Shown here: positions 23,105-35,333 of the stretch, one piece after another
Layout: every line of letters begins with the position of its first letter
Numbering within the stretch: the stretch's first letter is position 1
Assembly (NCBI RefSeq): GCF_004359965.1
Contig: NZ_SMRQ01000011.1
Span: 1 to 64,000, forward strand
Source of the DNA: Cognatilysobacter segetis
GTDB lineage: Bacteria; Pseudomonadota; Gammaproteobacteria; Xanthomonadales; Xanthomonadaceae
Direction: 5' to 3'
DNA: 64,000 nt
The notes under the pieces: generated by a model
What the model was told of the DNA's origin: nothing
What the model saw: the letters and a program-made list of their open reading frames with translations, nothing else
Database searches by the model: none
Position numbers and translations under genes: made by a program

Positions 23105-24670
23105 TCATTCCCATTCGATCGTCGCGGGCGGCTTGCCGCTGATGTCGTACACCACGCGCGACACACCGCGAACCTCGTTGATGATGCGACTCGACACGTG
23201 GCCGAGGAACTCGTGCGGCAGGTGCGCCCAATGCGCGGTCATGAAGTCGATCGTTTCCACCGCACGCAGCGCGATCACCCATTCGTAGGCGCGGGCATCG
23301 CCGACGACGCCGACCGAACGCACCGGCAGGAACACCGCGAACGCCTGGCTCACCTTGTCGTAGAGGTCCGCGCGACGCAGCTCCTCGATGAAGATGTGGT
23401 CGGCCTTCGCGAGGATCTCCGCATATTCCGGCTTGACCTCGCCGAGGATGCGCACGCCCAGGCCCGGGCCCGGGAACGGATGGCGATACACCATGGGCGC
23501 CGGCAAGCCGAGCTCGACGCCGAGCCGACGCACCTCGTCCTTGAACAGCTCGCGCAGCGGCTCGACCAGCCCGAGGTTCATCTCCTCCGGAAGACCGCCC
23601 ACGTTGTGGTGGCTCTTGATCACGTGCGCCTTGCCGGTCTTGCTGCCGGCCGACTCGATCACGTCCGGATAGATCGTGCCCTGCGCGAGCCAGCGCGCGT
23701 TGGTCAACCGGTGCGAGTCCTCGTCGAAGATCTCGACGAACAGGCGGCCGATGATCTTGCGCTTCGCTTCGGGGTCGTCGACGCCCTTGAGCGCATCGAA
23801 ATAGCGATCGCGTGCGTTCACGCGGATGACGCGAACACCCATGTGCTCGGCGAACATCGCCATGACCTGGTCGCCCTCCTGGAAGCGAAGCAGCCCGGTG
23901 TCGACGAACACGCAGGTCAGCTGGTCGCCGATCGCGCGATGCAGCAGCGCGGCGACAACCGACGAATCCACGCCGCCCGACAGGCCGAGGATCACCTCGT
24001 CCGTTCCGACCTGCGCACGCACGCGGGCGATCTGGTCCTCGATGATGTTCGCCGCCGTCCAGAGCGTCGCGCAGCCGCAGATGTCGACGACGAACCGCCG
24101 GAGCAGCGACTGGCCCTGCTTCGTATGCGTGACTTCGGGATGGAACTGCACCGCGTACCAGCGGCGCGACTCGTCGGACATCGCCGCGACCGGGATCCGG
24201 TCGGTGCGCGCGGTAATCGCGAAGCCGGGCGGAACCTCGGCGACGTGGTCGCCGTGGCTCATCCAGACGTCGAGGCGCGGCGCGCCGCCGTGGTCGCTCA
24301 GGCCGGCGAACAACGCATCCGGCCGCACGATGTCCACCGTGGCGTGGCCGAATTCGCGCGCATCGGCCGCTTCGGTCGCGCCGCCGAGCTGCGCCGCCAT
24401 CGTCTGCATGCCGTAGCAGATGCCGAGGAGCGGCAGCCCCGAATCGAACACTTCCTGCGGTGCACGCGGCGCATCCGGCAGCGTCGTCGATTCCGGGCCG
24501 CCGGACAGGATGATGCCCTTCGGCGCGAACGCGGCGATCTCCGCCGGATCGTGGTCCCAGGCCCAGATCTCGCAGTAGACGCCCAGCTCGCGCACGCGGC
24601 GCGCGATGAGCTGCGTGTACTGCGCGCCGAAATCGAGGATCAGGATCTTGTCGCTGTGGATGTCGTGCAC
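23105..24670 (-). CDS. guaA: GMP synthase (glutamine-hydrolysing)
   Basis: Last step to GMP from XMP, 521 residues. The N-terminal class I amidotransferase has the catalytic Cys in GICYGMQ and the His/Glu of FHPEVTHT. The ATP-pyrophosphatase has the P-loop LSGGVDSSV, and the C-terminal dimerisation domain ends in [11 protein letters not shown]. The start is GTG at 24670; known GuaA proteins begin at the same place ([19 protein letters not shown]). It lies 105 bp behind guaB; that gap contains two small GC hairpins. Confidence 0.97.
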   Translation of the reverse strand: MHDIHSDKILILDFGAQYTQLIARRVRELGVYCEIWAWDHDPAEIAAFAPKGIILSGGPESTTLPDAPRAPQEVFDSGLPLLGICYGMQTMAAQLGGATEAADAREFGHATVDIVRPDALFAGLSDHGGAPRLDVWMSHGDHVAEVPPGFAITARTDRIPVAAMSDESRRWYAVQFHPEVTHTKQGQSLLRRFVVDICGCATLWTAANIIEDQIARVRAQVGTDEVILGLSGGVDSSVVAALLHRAIGDQLTCVFVDTGLLRFQEGDQVMAMFAEHMGVRVIRVNARDRYFDALKGVDDPEAKRKIIGRLFVEIFDEDSHRLTNARWLAQGTIYPDVIESAGSKTGKAHVIKSHHNVGGLPEEMNLGLVEPLRELFKDEVRRLGVELGLPAPMVYRHPFPGPGLGVRILGEVKPEYAEILAKADHIFIEELRRADLYDKVSQAFAVFLPVRSVGVVGDARAYEWVIALRAVETIDFMTAHWAHLPHEFLGHVSSRIINEVRGVSRVVYDISGKPPATIEWE

Positions 24671-24775
24671 GCGCTGGGTTTTCCGGTGCGTCCCTTTGAG
24701 CGGGACGGTGACTGTCCCGACGGCGCGACGTCGCGGCCGTCGACATCGTGTTGCGCCGTCACGGCGCGCCGCGAA

Positions 24776-27207
<2,432 letters not shown>

Positions 27208-27267
27208 CGGCGGGCGGCGGCTGAACGGGGCGCCATTATCGCCGGTCCCGGTGCGGCGCGGCCGTCG

Positions 27268-28386
27268 TCAGCCCGCGCAGAAACGCGCGTAATCGATGTA
27301 ACCGGCGAACGCGCGGCCCGGCGCGCAGACGGCGCAATCCGGATCGGGCCGAAGGCGCGTCTCGCGAAAGCGCATCGACAGCGCATCGAAATGCAGCAGG
27401 CGGCCCGACAGCGGCTCGCCGAGGCCGAGCAGCAGCTTCAGCACTTCGGTGGCCTGCAGCAGGCCGATCACGCCCGGCAACACGCCCAGCACCCCGGCCT
27501 CGGCGCAGTTCGGCGCGGCTTCCGGCGGCGGCGGCTCGGGGAACAGGCAGCGGTAGCACGGCGACTCGCCGCGATGACGACCGGCGTCGAAGACCGACAG
27601 CTGGCCTTCGAAACGATGCACGGCGCCGTACACCAGCGGCTTCCCGTGCCGGACGCAGGCGTCGTTGAGCAAGTAGCGCACCGGGAAATTGTCCGCACCG
27701 TCGAGCACGAGGTCGACGCCGTCGAGCAGCGCGTCGACGTTCTCCGACGTGACGCGCACCGCGTGCTGTTCCACCTGCACCCGCGGATTCAGCGCGTCGA
27801 GCGTGCGCGCCGCCGAACCCACCTTCGACATGCCGATACGGTCTTCGGCATGCAGGATCTGGCGCTGCAGGTTGCTGCGGTCGACCACGTCGTCGTCGGC
27901 GATCCGCAACGTGCCGACCCCGGCCGCGGCGAGGTAGAACGCCGCGGGCGATCCGAGGCCGCCGGCGCCCACCACGAGCACGCGCGAGGCTTCCAGCCGA
28001 CGCTGTCCGTCGACGCCGATGTCCGGCAGCCGCAGGTGCCGCGAGTAGCGATCGAAGAAGTCGGCATCGCCTTCGGGCACGACGATCGGCAGCCCATCGT
28101 CGCGCCAGCGCCGCGTGCCGCCGTCGACCGAGAACACGTTCGCATAGCCCAGGTCGTGCAGCTCGGCCGCCGCGCGCGCCGAGCGCATGCCGGACTCGCA
28201 GATCAGGCCGATCTCGCGCGCGCGGTCGCCGACGGTGGCGGGGATCTCGGCCGCTGCGCACCCGATGGCGCCCTCGGCCATGCCGGATGCGCGCTCATGC
28301 GCCTCGCGGACGTCGAGGAGGACGGCGCCCGCACGCTGGCGCTGAAGGGCTTCCCGCGGAGCGATGGTGGTGATCATGTCGTTCAT
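27268..28386 (-). CDS. moeB: MoeB/ThiF-type sulfur-carrier adenylyltransferase with N-terminal rhodanese
   Basis: E1-like enzyme of 372 residues that adenylates the C-terminal glycine of a sulfur-carrier protein such as MoaD or ThiS. Residues 1-105 form a rhodanese domain with the persulfide Cys63 in the loop CESGMRS. The ThiF/MoeB fold follows, with nucleotide motif VVGAGGLGS (138-146), Arg of RSNLQRQ, zinc cysteines Cys277/280 and 351/354, and Cys294 in PNCAEAGVLG. Human MOCS3 and its relatives carry the rhodanese at the C-terminus; here it is first. Whether it serves molybdopterin, thiamine or tRNA thiolation cannot be told, as no carrier gene is adjacent. Confidence 0.88.
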   Translation of the reverse strand: MNDMITTIAPREALQRQRAGAVLLDVREAHERASGMAEGAIGCAAAEIPATVGDRAREIGLICESGMRSARAAAELHDLGYANVFSVDGGTRRWRDDGLPIVVPEGDADFFDRYSRHLRLPDIGVDGQRRLEASRVLVVGAGGLGSPAAFYLAAAGVGTLRIADDDVVDRSNLQRQILHAEDRIGMSKVGSAARTLDALNPRVQVEQHAVRVTSENVDALLDGVDLVLDGADNFPVRYLLNDACVRHGKPLVYGAVHRFEGQLSVFDAGRHRGESPCYRCLFPEPPPPEAAPNCAEAGVLGVLPGVIGLLQATEVLKLLLGLGEPLSGRLLHFDALSMRFRETRLRPDPDCAVCAPGRAFAGYIDYARFCAG

Positions 28387-28452
28387 TGTGACGGCGCCCC
28401 GGCACGCGGCCGGGGCCCTACGTGGGATACGCCGTCGCCGTCGCGTCGCGCA

Positions 28453-29850
28453 TTACCTGCGCTTGACGTGCCGGATCAGGCGACGCTTCTTCGCGACCTG
28501 CTTCTCGGTGAGCACGTTCTTCTTGCCCTCGTACGGATTCGTGCCTTCCTTGAAGACGAAACGCACGGGCGTGCCGACCAGCTTGAAGCGCTTGCGGAAA
28601 AAGTTCTCGAGGTAGCGTCGATACGTGTCGCTGAGCGTGCGCAGGCGCGTGCCGTGCACGATGAACATCGGCGGATTGCTGCCGGCCGGGTGCGCGAAGC
28701 GCAGCTTGGCGACGTGACCGCGGACCGTCGGCGGCGGGTTGGTTTCGTAGGCGATCTCGACCGCCTTCGTGACCTCGCTCGTGCTGAACTCGCGGGTGGC
28801 CGAGGCATGCGCGCGGTGGATCGCCGCGAACAGCTCGCGCAGCCCGGAGCCGTGCTTGGCGCTGATGCGCACCGCCTCGGCCCAGTCGACGAAGCCGAGC
28901 TTGCGCGACAGCATCGTCTCGGCCTGCTGCCGCTGGTAATCCGTCAGTCCGTCCCACTTGTTCACCCCGACGACGAGCGCGCGGCCCGCGTCGAGCGCGT
29001 AGCCCAGCACCGTGGCGTCCTGGTCGGTGATGCCTTCCGACGCATCCAGCAGCACGACGGCCACCTGGCACTGCTCGATCGCGGCCAGCGTCTTGAAGGC
29101 CGAGAACTTCTCCACTGCCTCGTCGACGCGCGACCGGCGGCGTAGGCCGGCGGTGTCGATCAGCCGGTAGCGACGACCCTCGCGCTCCATGTCGATGGAG
29201 ACCGAATCGCGCGTGGTGCCCGGCACCTCCGAGGCGATCATGCGCTCCTCGCCGAGCAGCCGGTTCACGAGCGTCGACTTGCCGACGTTCGGCCGCCCGA
29301 TGAAGGCGATCCGCACGCGCGACGGGTCCTCGTCGAGCACCGGCGCCGCGCCCTCCTCCGGCAGCTGCGCGTAGATGCGGGCGAGCAGCGCATCCACGCC
29401 GTGCCGATGCGCCGCGGCCACCGCGATCCGGTCCGCGAGCCCGTAACGGGCGAATTCGTTGAGCGATTCCTGCGCGTCGATGCCGTCGGTCTTGTTGACG
29501 ACCAGCAGCGTCGGCCGGCCCGTGCGCCGCAGCCAGCCGAGGATCTCGTCGTCGAGCGCCGACGGGCCCTCGCGCCCGTCGACCACGAACAGCACGAGGT
29601 CGGCCTCCTCCGCGGCGGCGCGCGCCTGCTTCGCCGTGGCGCCTGCGAGGCCCTCGTCCTCGCCCGCGATGCCGCCGGTATCGACGACCGCGAACGGCGC
29701 TCGGCCTTCCGGGCGCGCGACGCCGTAGTTGCGGTCGCGCGTGACGCCGGGCTCGTCATGTACCAGCGCGTCGCGCGTGCGGGTCAGGACATTGAAAAGC
29801 GTGGATTTGCCGACGTTGGGGCGACCGACGAGGGCGACGAGCGGGAGCAT
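28453..29850 (-). CDS. der: Ribosome-assembly GTPase Der (EngA)
   Basis: Double GTPase needed for 50S subunit maturation, 465 residues. Two G domains each begin with GRPNVGKST (near residues 8 and 186), each with DTGG/DTAG and NKTD/NKWD motifs, followed by the KH-like C-terminal domain. The C-terminal tail is basic ([16 protein letters not shown]). Follows bamB on the same strand; a strong hairpin lies in the 75-bp gap. The chromosomal order yfgM-bamB-der is conserved from E. coli. Confidence 0.97.
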   Translation of the reverse strand: MLPLVALVGRPNVGKSTLFNVLTRTRDALVHDEPGVTRDRNYGVARPEGRAPFAVVDTGGIAGEDEGLAGATAKQARAAAEEADLVLFVVDGREGPSALDDEILGWLRRTGRPTLLVVNKTDGIDAQESLNEFARYGLADRIAVAAAHRHGVDALLARIYAQLPEEGAAPVLDEDPSRVRIAFIGRPNVGKSTLVNRLLGEERMIASEVPGTTRDSVSIDMEREGRRYRLIDTAGLRRRSRVDEAVEKFSAFKTLAAIEQCQVAVVLLDASEGITDQDATVLGYALDAGRALVVGVNKWDGLTDYQRQQAETMLSRKLGFVDWAEAVRISAKHGSGLRELFAAIHRAHASATREFSTSEVTKAVEIAYETNPPPTVRGHVAKLRFAHPAGSNPPMFIVHGTRLRTLSDTYRRYLENFFRKRFKLVGTPVRFVFKEGTNPYEGKKNVLTEKQVAKKRRLIRHVKRR

Positions 29851-29881
29851 GGTTCGACCTCGCGATCTTCCGGAAAACGAA

Positions 29882-29917
29882 CGGGCCGCGCCGTGGACGC
29901 GCCACGGTCGCGGCCCG
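29882..29917 (-). terminator. Long hairpin between bamB and der, possible attenuator
   Basis: CGGGCCGCG-CCGTGG pairs with CCACGG-CGCGGCCCG, 15 base pairs with one bulged T and loop ACGCG. On the minus strand it is followed by TTCGTTTTCC, a broken T-run. It may reduce read-through from bamB into der rather than stop it. Confidence 0.5.
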
Positions 29918-29925
29918 CGGCGTCA

Positions 29926-31122
29926 TTACTGTGCGCGGAACGCGGTCAGACCGCCGTCCACGTTCTGCACCAGCACGATGCCGTCGGCGACGACCGGCGT
30001 GGCGCGGATGCCATTGCGGCCGGCGCGCATCCGCGCGGCGAACGCGCCGTCGGACAGGCGCAGCCAGTGCACGTAGCCCTCGAGGTCGGCGACGACCGCG
30101 GCGTCGCCGGCAACGGCGGGCGCAGTGACGTCGCGGCGCGCGAGTGCGGGCTGCTGCCACAGCGCGGCACCGGACTGCTTGTCGAGCGCGAACACGCTGC
30201 CATCGACCTCGGTGACGACGACGCTGTTGCCGCCGAGCGCCGGGCGCCCCGGGCCGCCGTGCTCAGCCGCCCAGACCGGACGACCGTTCGGCGCATCAAT
30301 GGCGACGGTCGAGCGCTTCATGCTGGTCGCATACAGCGCGCCGCCTTCCAGCACCGGAGTGCCATCGACGTCCGCGATGCGCTCAAGCTCGTTACGTCCC
30401 TCGGGCTGGCCGATCGGGAGCTCCCACAGCGGGCGGCCGTCGGCGGCGGCGAGCATCGCGACGCTGCCGTCGTCGTTGCCCACGAACACCACGCCCGGCC
30501 CCACGGCGACCGCATCGTTACCGCGTGCGGTGAGGTTGGGAAGCTGGCGGTTCCAGAACCAGCGGCGCTCGCCGGTCGCGGCGTCGAACGCGGTGACGCG
30601 GCCGTCGACGGAGCGCACGAAGACGCGACCCTGCGCGATGGTCGGCGCGGCCACGACCTCGTTGCCGACCTTCGCAGTCCACTTCTGCGCGCCCGTGGCT
30701 TCGTCGAGCGCGATCACCTCGCCCTCGAGGCCGCCGACGACCACCAGACCCTCGCCGGCGCCCGGCCCGCCCGACACCTTCACCTTTGTGTCGTGGTGCC
30801 AGACGGCCTTGCCGGTCTGAAGGTCGAGCGCGTACACGCCACCGGTGACCGCCGCGGCGAATACGCGGCCGCCATCGACCACCGGCCCCTGACGCAGACC
30901 GAGGCGGCCTTCGCCGCCGCCGACGTCGGTGCTCCACAGCTGCGACACGGTCATGCTGGGCGTGATCGCGACGAGCTCGGCCGGCTTGGCCGCCTTCTTC
31001 GAATCCTTGCTACCGAACCAGCCGCTCACGGTCGAGCAGCCCGACAGCGCGACGATCGCGGCGACGAGGGCCAGACGCGCGACGCGGCGCCCGGTCGGCG
31101 AAGAGGGGCGAGCGGAATTCAT
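29926..31122 (-). CDS. bamB: Outer-membrane assembly lipoprotein BamB
   Basis: Beta-propeller lipoprotein of the BAM complex, 398 residues. The lipobox ALSGC gives Cys29 as the lipidated residue, and repeated PQQ-like blades follow (LDLQTGKAVWHHD, LDEATGAQKWTAK, FDAATGERRWFWN, LDKQSGAALWQQP). I choose ATG 31122, which has AGGT nine bases upstream; GTG 31137 overlaps the yfgM stop in GTGA and would add five residues before the signal peptide. Translation is probably coupled to yfgM. Confidence 0.94.
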   Translation of the reverse strand: MNSARPSSPTGRRVARLALVAAIVALSGCSTVSGWFGSKDSKKAAKPAELVAITPSMTVSQLWSTDVGGGEGRLGLRQGPVVDGGRVFAAAVTGGVYALDLQTGKAVWHHDTKVKVSGGPGAGEGLVVVGGLEGEVIALDEATGAQKWTAKVGNEVVAAPTIAQGRVFVRSVDGRVTAFDAATGERRWFWNRQLPNLTARGNDAVAVGPGVVFVGNDDGSVAMLAAADGRPLWELPIGQPEGRNELERIADVDGTPVLEGGALYATSMKRSTVAIDAPNGRPVWAAEHGGPGRPALGGNSVVVTEVDGSVFALDKQSGAALWQQPALARRDVTAPAVAGDAAVVADLEGYVHWLRLSDGAFAARMRAGRNGIRATPVVADGIVLVQNVDGGLTAFRAQ

Positions 31123-31133
31123 GCGGGATGACC

Positions 31134-31757
31134 TCACGGTGTCTGCGGCTGGGCGGGCACGCCGCCGACCTGGGTGTACTTGAGTTCGAGCAGTCGGCGC
31201 TGCGGCGAGCCGACCTCGGCCTTGGCGAGCGACTTACGGTACGACTCGCGGGCCGCGTCGACCTGACCGAGGGCGAACTGGGCATCGCCGCGCAGCTCGA
31301 GGGTCGCCGCATCGGTGCCATCGAGCGCCTTCAGGGCGTCGGCGGCCTTGCCCGAGTCGATCTGGAGCAGCGCGATGCGGCGCTCGAAGATCGCCTTCAG
31401 GGCGGTGTCGGTCGGCATGGCCGAACGGAGCGTAGCGATCGCCGCGGCGTTGTCCCGCGCATCGGCCTGGGTCTTGGCAAGGCGCAACGCGGCGAGGCTG
31501 CGGTAGACGCCCGCGGGCAGCGTCTGGACACGACCCGCGGCCTTGATGCCGTCACGCTCGATCGCGTCCACCGCGGCCTGGAACGTATCGGCCTGCTTCA
31601 TTTCGGCCTGGGCCTGGCGCTGTTGCCACCACTTCCAGCCGCCTACGGCGGCGAGACCGAGCAGGATGCCGCCGATCAGGCCACCGCCGTTGCGGCGCAG
31701 CCATTCCTGCACGCGCCGGCTCTGTTCGTGTTCGTCGAGGATTTCGTCGATCGCCAT
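31134..31757 (-). CDS. yfgM: YfgM-family TPR protein
   Basis: Inner-membrane protein of 207 residues with a short cytoplasmic N-terminus (MAIDEILDEHEQSRRVQEWL), one membrane helix (residues 25-44) and a periplasmic helical TPR-like domain. E. coli YfgM works with PpiD at the Sec translocon. The N-terminal sequence and place before bamB identify it. A 7-bp hairpin CCCGCGC/GCGCGGG sits only 11 bases upstream of its ATG and could mask the ribosome-binding site. Confidence 0.9.
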   Translation of the reverse strand: MAIDEILDEHEQSRRVQEWLRRNGGGLIGGILLGLAAVGGWKWWQQRQAQAEMKQADTFQAAVDAIERDGIKAAGRVQTLPAGVYRSLAALRLAKTQADARDNAAAIATLRSAMPTDTALKAIFERRIALLQIDSGKAADALKALDGTDAATLELRGDAQFALGQVDAARESYRKSLAKAEVGSPQRRLLELKYTQVGGVPAQPQTP

Positions 31758-31844
31758 GCTGTCTCGCCCCGCGCATGGCGCGGGAACCGCTGGAGGACTG
31801 GGCCTCGCGCGGGGTCGGCCGCGACCTCCGGCCGACTGGCGGGA

Positions 31845-32630
31845 TCAGGGCGCGGACGGCGCGAGGGAACCGTCAGAGGATAGCGTAAAGCGCGCGACGT
31901 TCGCTCGGCTGAAGGGCGCCAGGTCGACCGACTGGCCGTGCACCGAGACTTCCACCGCCGACGCGTTGCCGAGCACCAGGCGGCTCACGGCGTCCGGTTG
32001 CAGTGCCCGGTGCTCGCCCGCGTGCAGCAGGCCCTTCTCGACGATGCTGCCGTCGGCGGCAAACAGCTGGATCCAGCTGTCGCCGTGGAATCGAAGCTCC
32101 ACCGGTGCCGAGACGGTCGCGGCCGACGCGCTCGCGATCGGGGCGATGGAAGCCACCATCGGCATGCGCGCCTCGGGGCTCGCCGACCCGGCCTGCGAAG
32201 GCGCGATGTCGAGCGGCGCCACGGCCGACGCATCGCCGGCGTGGCCGCGCGTGGCGAGCCAGATCGGTACCACCAGCGATACGGTCAGCACGACGTAGAC
32301 GGCGCGCCGGGCGAGGTTCTCCGCCATGTGGCGATACCGCGGCACGTGCGCGTGGCTGACGAGGCTGGGAATCTGCGTCGTCGTGAAGGGGCTCGGTAGC
32401 GCCTCGTCGTCCAGGCAGATGCCCAGCATCCGGGCGTAGTTGCGCGCCTGGCCGCGGACGAACACGGGCGGACCCAACCGCTCCCATTCCCCGTCTTCGA
32501 GCGCCTGCAACGTATGGACGGGAAGCCGCATCCGGGCCGAAGCCTCGGCGAGCTCGTATCCGGCCGCTTCGCGCGCCCGCTTCAAACGCTCGCCGGCGGC
32601 AGTGCCGGCAGAGTGCATGGTCGTCATCAT
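31845..32630 (-). CDS. rodZ: RodZ-like helix-turn-helix membrane protein
   Basis: Cell-shape protein of 261 residues: cytoplasmic HTH_25 domain (residues 10-75, ERLKRAREAAGYELAEAS), one membrane helix (109-127) and a periplasmic part with a DUF4115 beta domain near 175-250 (LRFHGDSWIQLFAADG). In E. coli RodZ links MreB to the elongasome. ATG 32630 overlaps the pilF stop by four bases. The linker is Ala/Ser/Pro-rich and shorter than in E. coli (337 residues). Confidence 0.88.
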   Translation of the reverse strand: MMTTMHSAGTAAGERLKRAREAAGYELAEASARMRLPVHTLQALEDGEWERLGPPVFVRGQARNYARMLGICLDDEALPSPFTTTQIPSLVSHAHVPRYRHMAENLARRAVYVVLTVSLVVPIWLATRGHAGDASAVAPLDIAPSQAGSASPEARMPMVASIAPIASASAATVSAPVELRFHGDSWIQLFAADGSIVEKGLLHAGEHRALQPDAVSRLVLGNASAVEVSVHGQSVDLAPFSRANVARFTLSSDGSLAPSAP

Positions 32631-33428
32631 TTATCCCCACTGGGACGGGAGGTTGGGGGAAACTCCGTCCGCAGGCGTTCAACGTAGCGCGCGGCCGCGG
32701 CCGTGTCGCCGAGGGATTTCTCAATCTGTGACGCGAGCTGCAACGCGTCCGGATCGGCGGGGGCAGCGGCGAGGCGTCGTTCGATGAAGGCCCGCGCTTC
32801 CAGCCCGCGCCCGCCCGCCAGCGCCGTACGCGCCAGCACCGTCAGGGCCAGGGCATTGGACGGGGCAATCGCGAGTGCGCGGCGGGCCGCGGCCTCCGCG
32901 CGCGGTCCCTGCCCGATCTGGGCCGCGCAGGCGGCCTCGTTCGCGAGCGCGGCGTCAGGCGTCTCGTAACCCGGCGCGGCCACCGCCCGGGTGAACCAGT
33001 CCAGCGATTCCGCCGCCTTGCCGTTCGAGCAGAGCCAGATCCCGTAGTTGTTCAGCAGCGCGCCGCGTGCCGGCGCGAGCTCGGCGGCGCGCCGATGGTG
33101 CGCGCCGGCTTCCGCATAGCGACCAAGGGCGTCGAGGCTCAACGCGAGCAGGCTGTGCGCATCCGCCGAGGACGCATCCGCCTTGAGCGCGCGTTCCGCG
33201 GCCGTGGCCGCCGCCTGAGCGTCGCCACCGAGCAGTCGGGACTGCGCGACCTGCACCATGGTGAAGGCGGTATCCCGGCCGTTCGACCGCGGGTCGATAT
33301 GGACCTCGTGCGCGACCTGCTCGTAGCGGCCGCGGTCGTAGCTGGGTCGGATGAAACTGAGGCGGCTGCAGGCGGATACGAAGACGACGGAACCGATCAG
33401 GAAAAGTACCGTCGCGTGCTTCGCGACC

Positions 33429-33442
<14 letters not shown>
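32627..33442 (-). CDS. pilF: Type IV pilus biogenesis lipoprotein PilF/PilW
   Basis: TPR lipoprotein of 271 residues that helps the PilQ secretin reach the outer membrane and assemble. The lipobox FVSAC gives Cys25. TPR units run from about residue 60 to 250 ([43 protein letters not shown] and others). The start ATG 33442 lies inside the end of rlmN, a 14-base overlap. The order rlmN-pilF-rodZ is common in gammaproteobacteria. Confidence 0.93.
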
Positions 33443-34673
<1,231 letters not shown>

Positions 34674-34690
34674 TTCTCTCACTTCAGGTA

Positions 34691-35116
34691 TCAGCGCGCG
34701 TAGACGTCGGTCTGCGGGAAGAAGTACGCGATCTCGATCGCGGCGTTCTCCTGGCTGTCCGAGCCGTGCACGGCATTGGCGTCGATGGAATCGGCGAAAT
34801 CGGCGCGGATCGTGCCCGGCGCGGCGTCCTTCGGGTTGGTGGCGCCCATCAGCTCGCGGTTCTTGGCGACGGCGTTCTCGCCCTCGAGCACCTGGATCAT
34901 CACCGGGCCGGAGACCATGAACTCGACCAGCGCGTTGAAGAACGGACGCTCGCGGTGCACCGCATAGAAGCCTTCGGCCTCCTGACGCGACAGCTGCTTC
35001 ATCTTGGCCGCGACGACCTTCAGGCCGGCGCCCTCGAAGCGGCTGTAGATCTGGCCGATCACGTTCTTGGCGACCGCGTCGGGCTTGATGATGGAAATCG
35101 TGCGCTCCAGCGCCAT
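34691..35116 (-). CDS. ndk: Nucleoside diphosphate kinase
   Basis: Balances NTP pools by transferring the terminal phosphate from ATP; 141 residues, the family length. The phosphohistidine is His117 in NAVHGSDS, and the N-terminal [12 protein letters not shown] is characteristic. ATG 35116 has GGAGAG six bases upstream. The leader holds an 8-bp hairpin (35138-35160) and, further up, a terminator-like hairpin (35170-35198) in the same orientation. First gene of a run ndk-rlmN-pilF-rodZ-yfgM-bamB-der. Confidence 0.97.
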   Translation of the reverse strand: MALERTISIIKPDAVAKNVIGQIYSRFEGAGLKVVAAKMKQLSRQEAEGFYAVHRERPFFNALVEFMVSGPVMIQVLEGENAVAKNRELMGATNPKDAAPGTIRADFADSIDANAVHGSDSQENAAIEIAYFFPQTDVYAR

Positions 35117-35137
35117 GGGACTGCTCTCCGGTAGGCG

Positions 35138-35160
35138 GACGCCGATCTCGTCTCGGCGTC
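35138..35160 (-). promoter_or_regulatory. Hairpin in the ndk leader
   Basis: GACGCCGA pairs perfectly with TCGGCGTC around a 7-base loop. It lies 22 bases ahead of the ndk ATG and just before GGAGAG, so it could affect translation or mRNA stability. Confidence 0.45.
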
Positions 35161-35169
35161 CAAGATAAC

Positions 35170-35198
35170 AAGAAAAACCCGCGTAGTTACGCGGGTTT
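35170..35198 (-). terminator. Intrinsic terminator in front of ndk
   Basis: A ten-base-pair stem (AAACCCGCGT/ACGCGGGTTT, loop AGTT) is followed on the minus strand by TTTTTCTTGTT. It points toward ndk, but no gene lies upstream on that strand before the divergent TetR gene, so what it terminates is unclear: an attenuated ndk leader, a small RNA, or stray transcription. Confidence 0.7.
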
Positions 35199-35275
35199 AG
35201 CCGATCTGGCAGCGATGGATTCTACGCGTTCAGCCGGGGTCGGCGAAAGCGGCCGCAGCGACCCGCCGCCGACCA

Positions 35276-35304
35276 TTGACCCCCGTATGGTCCGGGTCTA
35301 CCAT
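35276..35304 (+). promoter_or_regulatory. Promoter of the TetR regulator gene (probably also fadBA)
   Basis: -35 TTGACC at 35276-35281, 17-base spacer, -10 TACCAT at 35299-35304. The -10 runs into the inverted repeat at 35303-35320, which suits repression by the encoded regulator. Confidence 0.65.
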
Positions 35305-35320
35305 CAAACAAGCGTTTGAT
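35303..35320 (+). promoter_or_regulatory. PsrA-type operator
   Basis: A perfect inverted repeat ATCAAAC-AAGC-GTTTGAT. It fits the published Pseudomonas PsrA box (G/C)AAAC-N2-4-GTTT(G/C). It overlaps the end of the -10 and lies 13 bases before the regulator's ATG, so autorepression released by long-chain acyl ligands is the simplest reading. Confidence 0.75.
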
Positions 35321-35333
35321 TCGAAGAGGTCCG

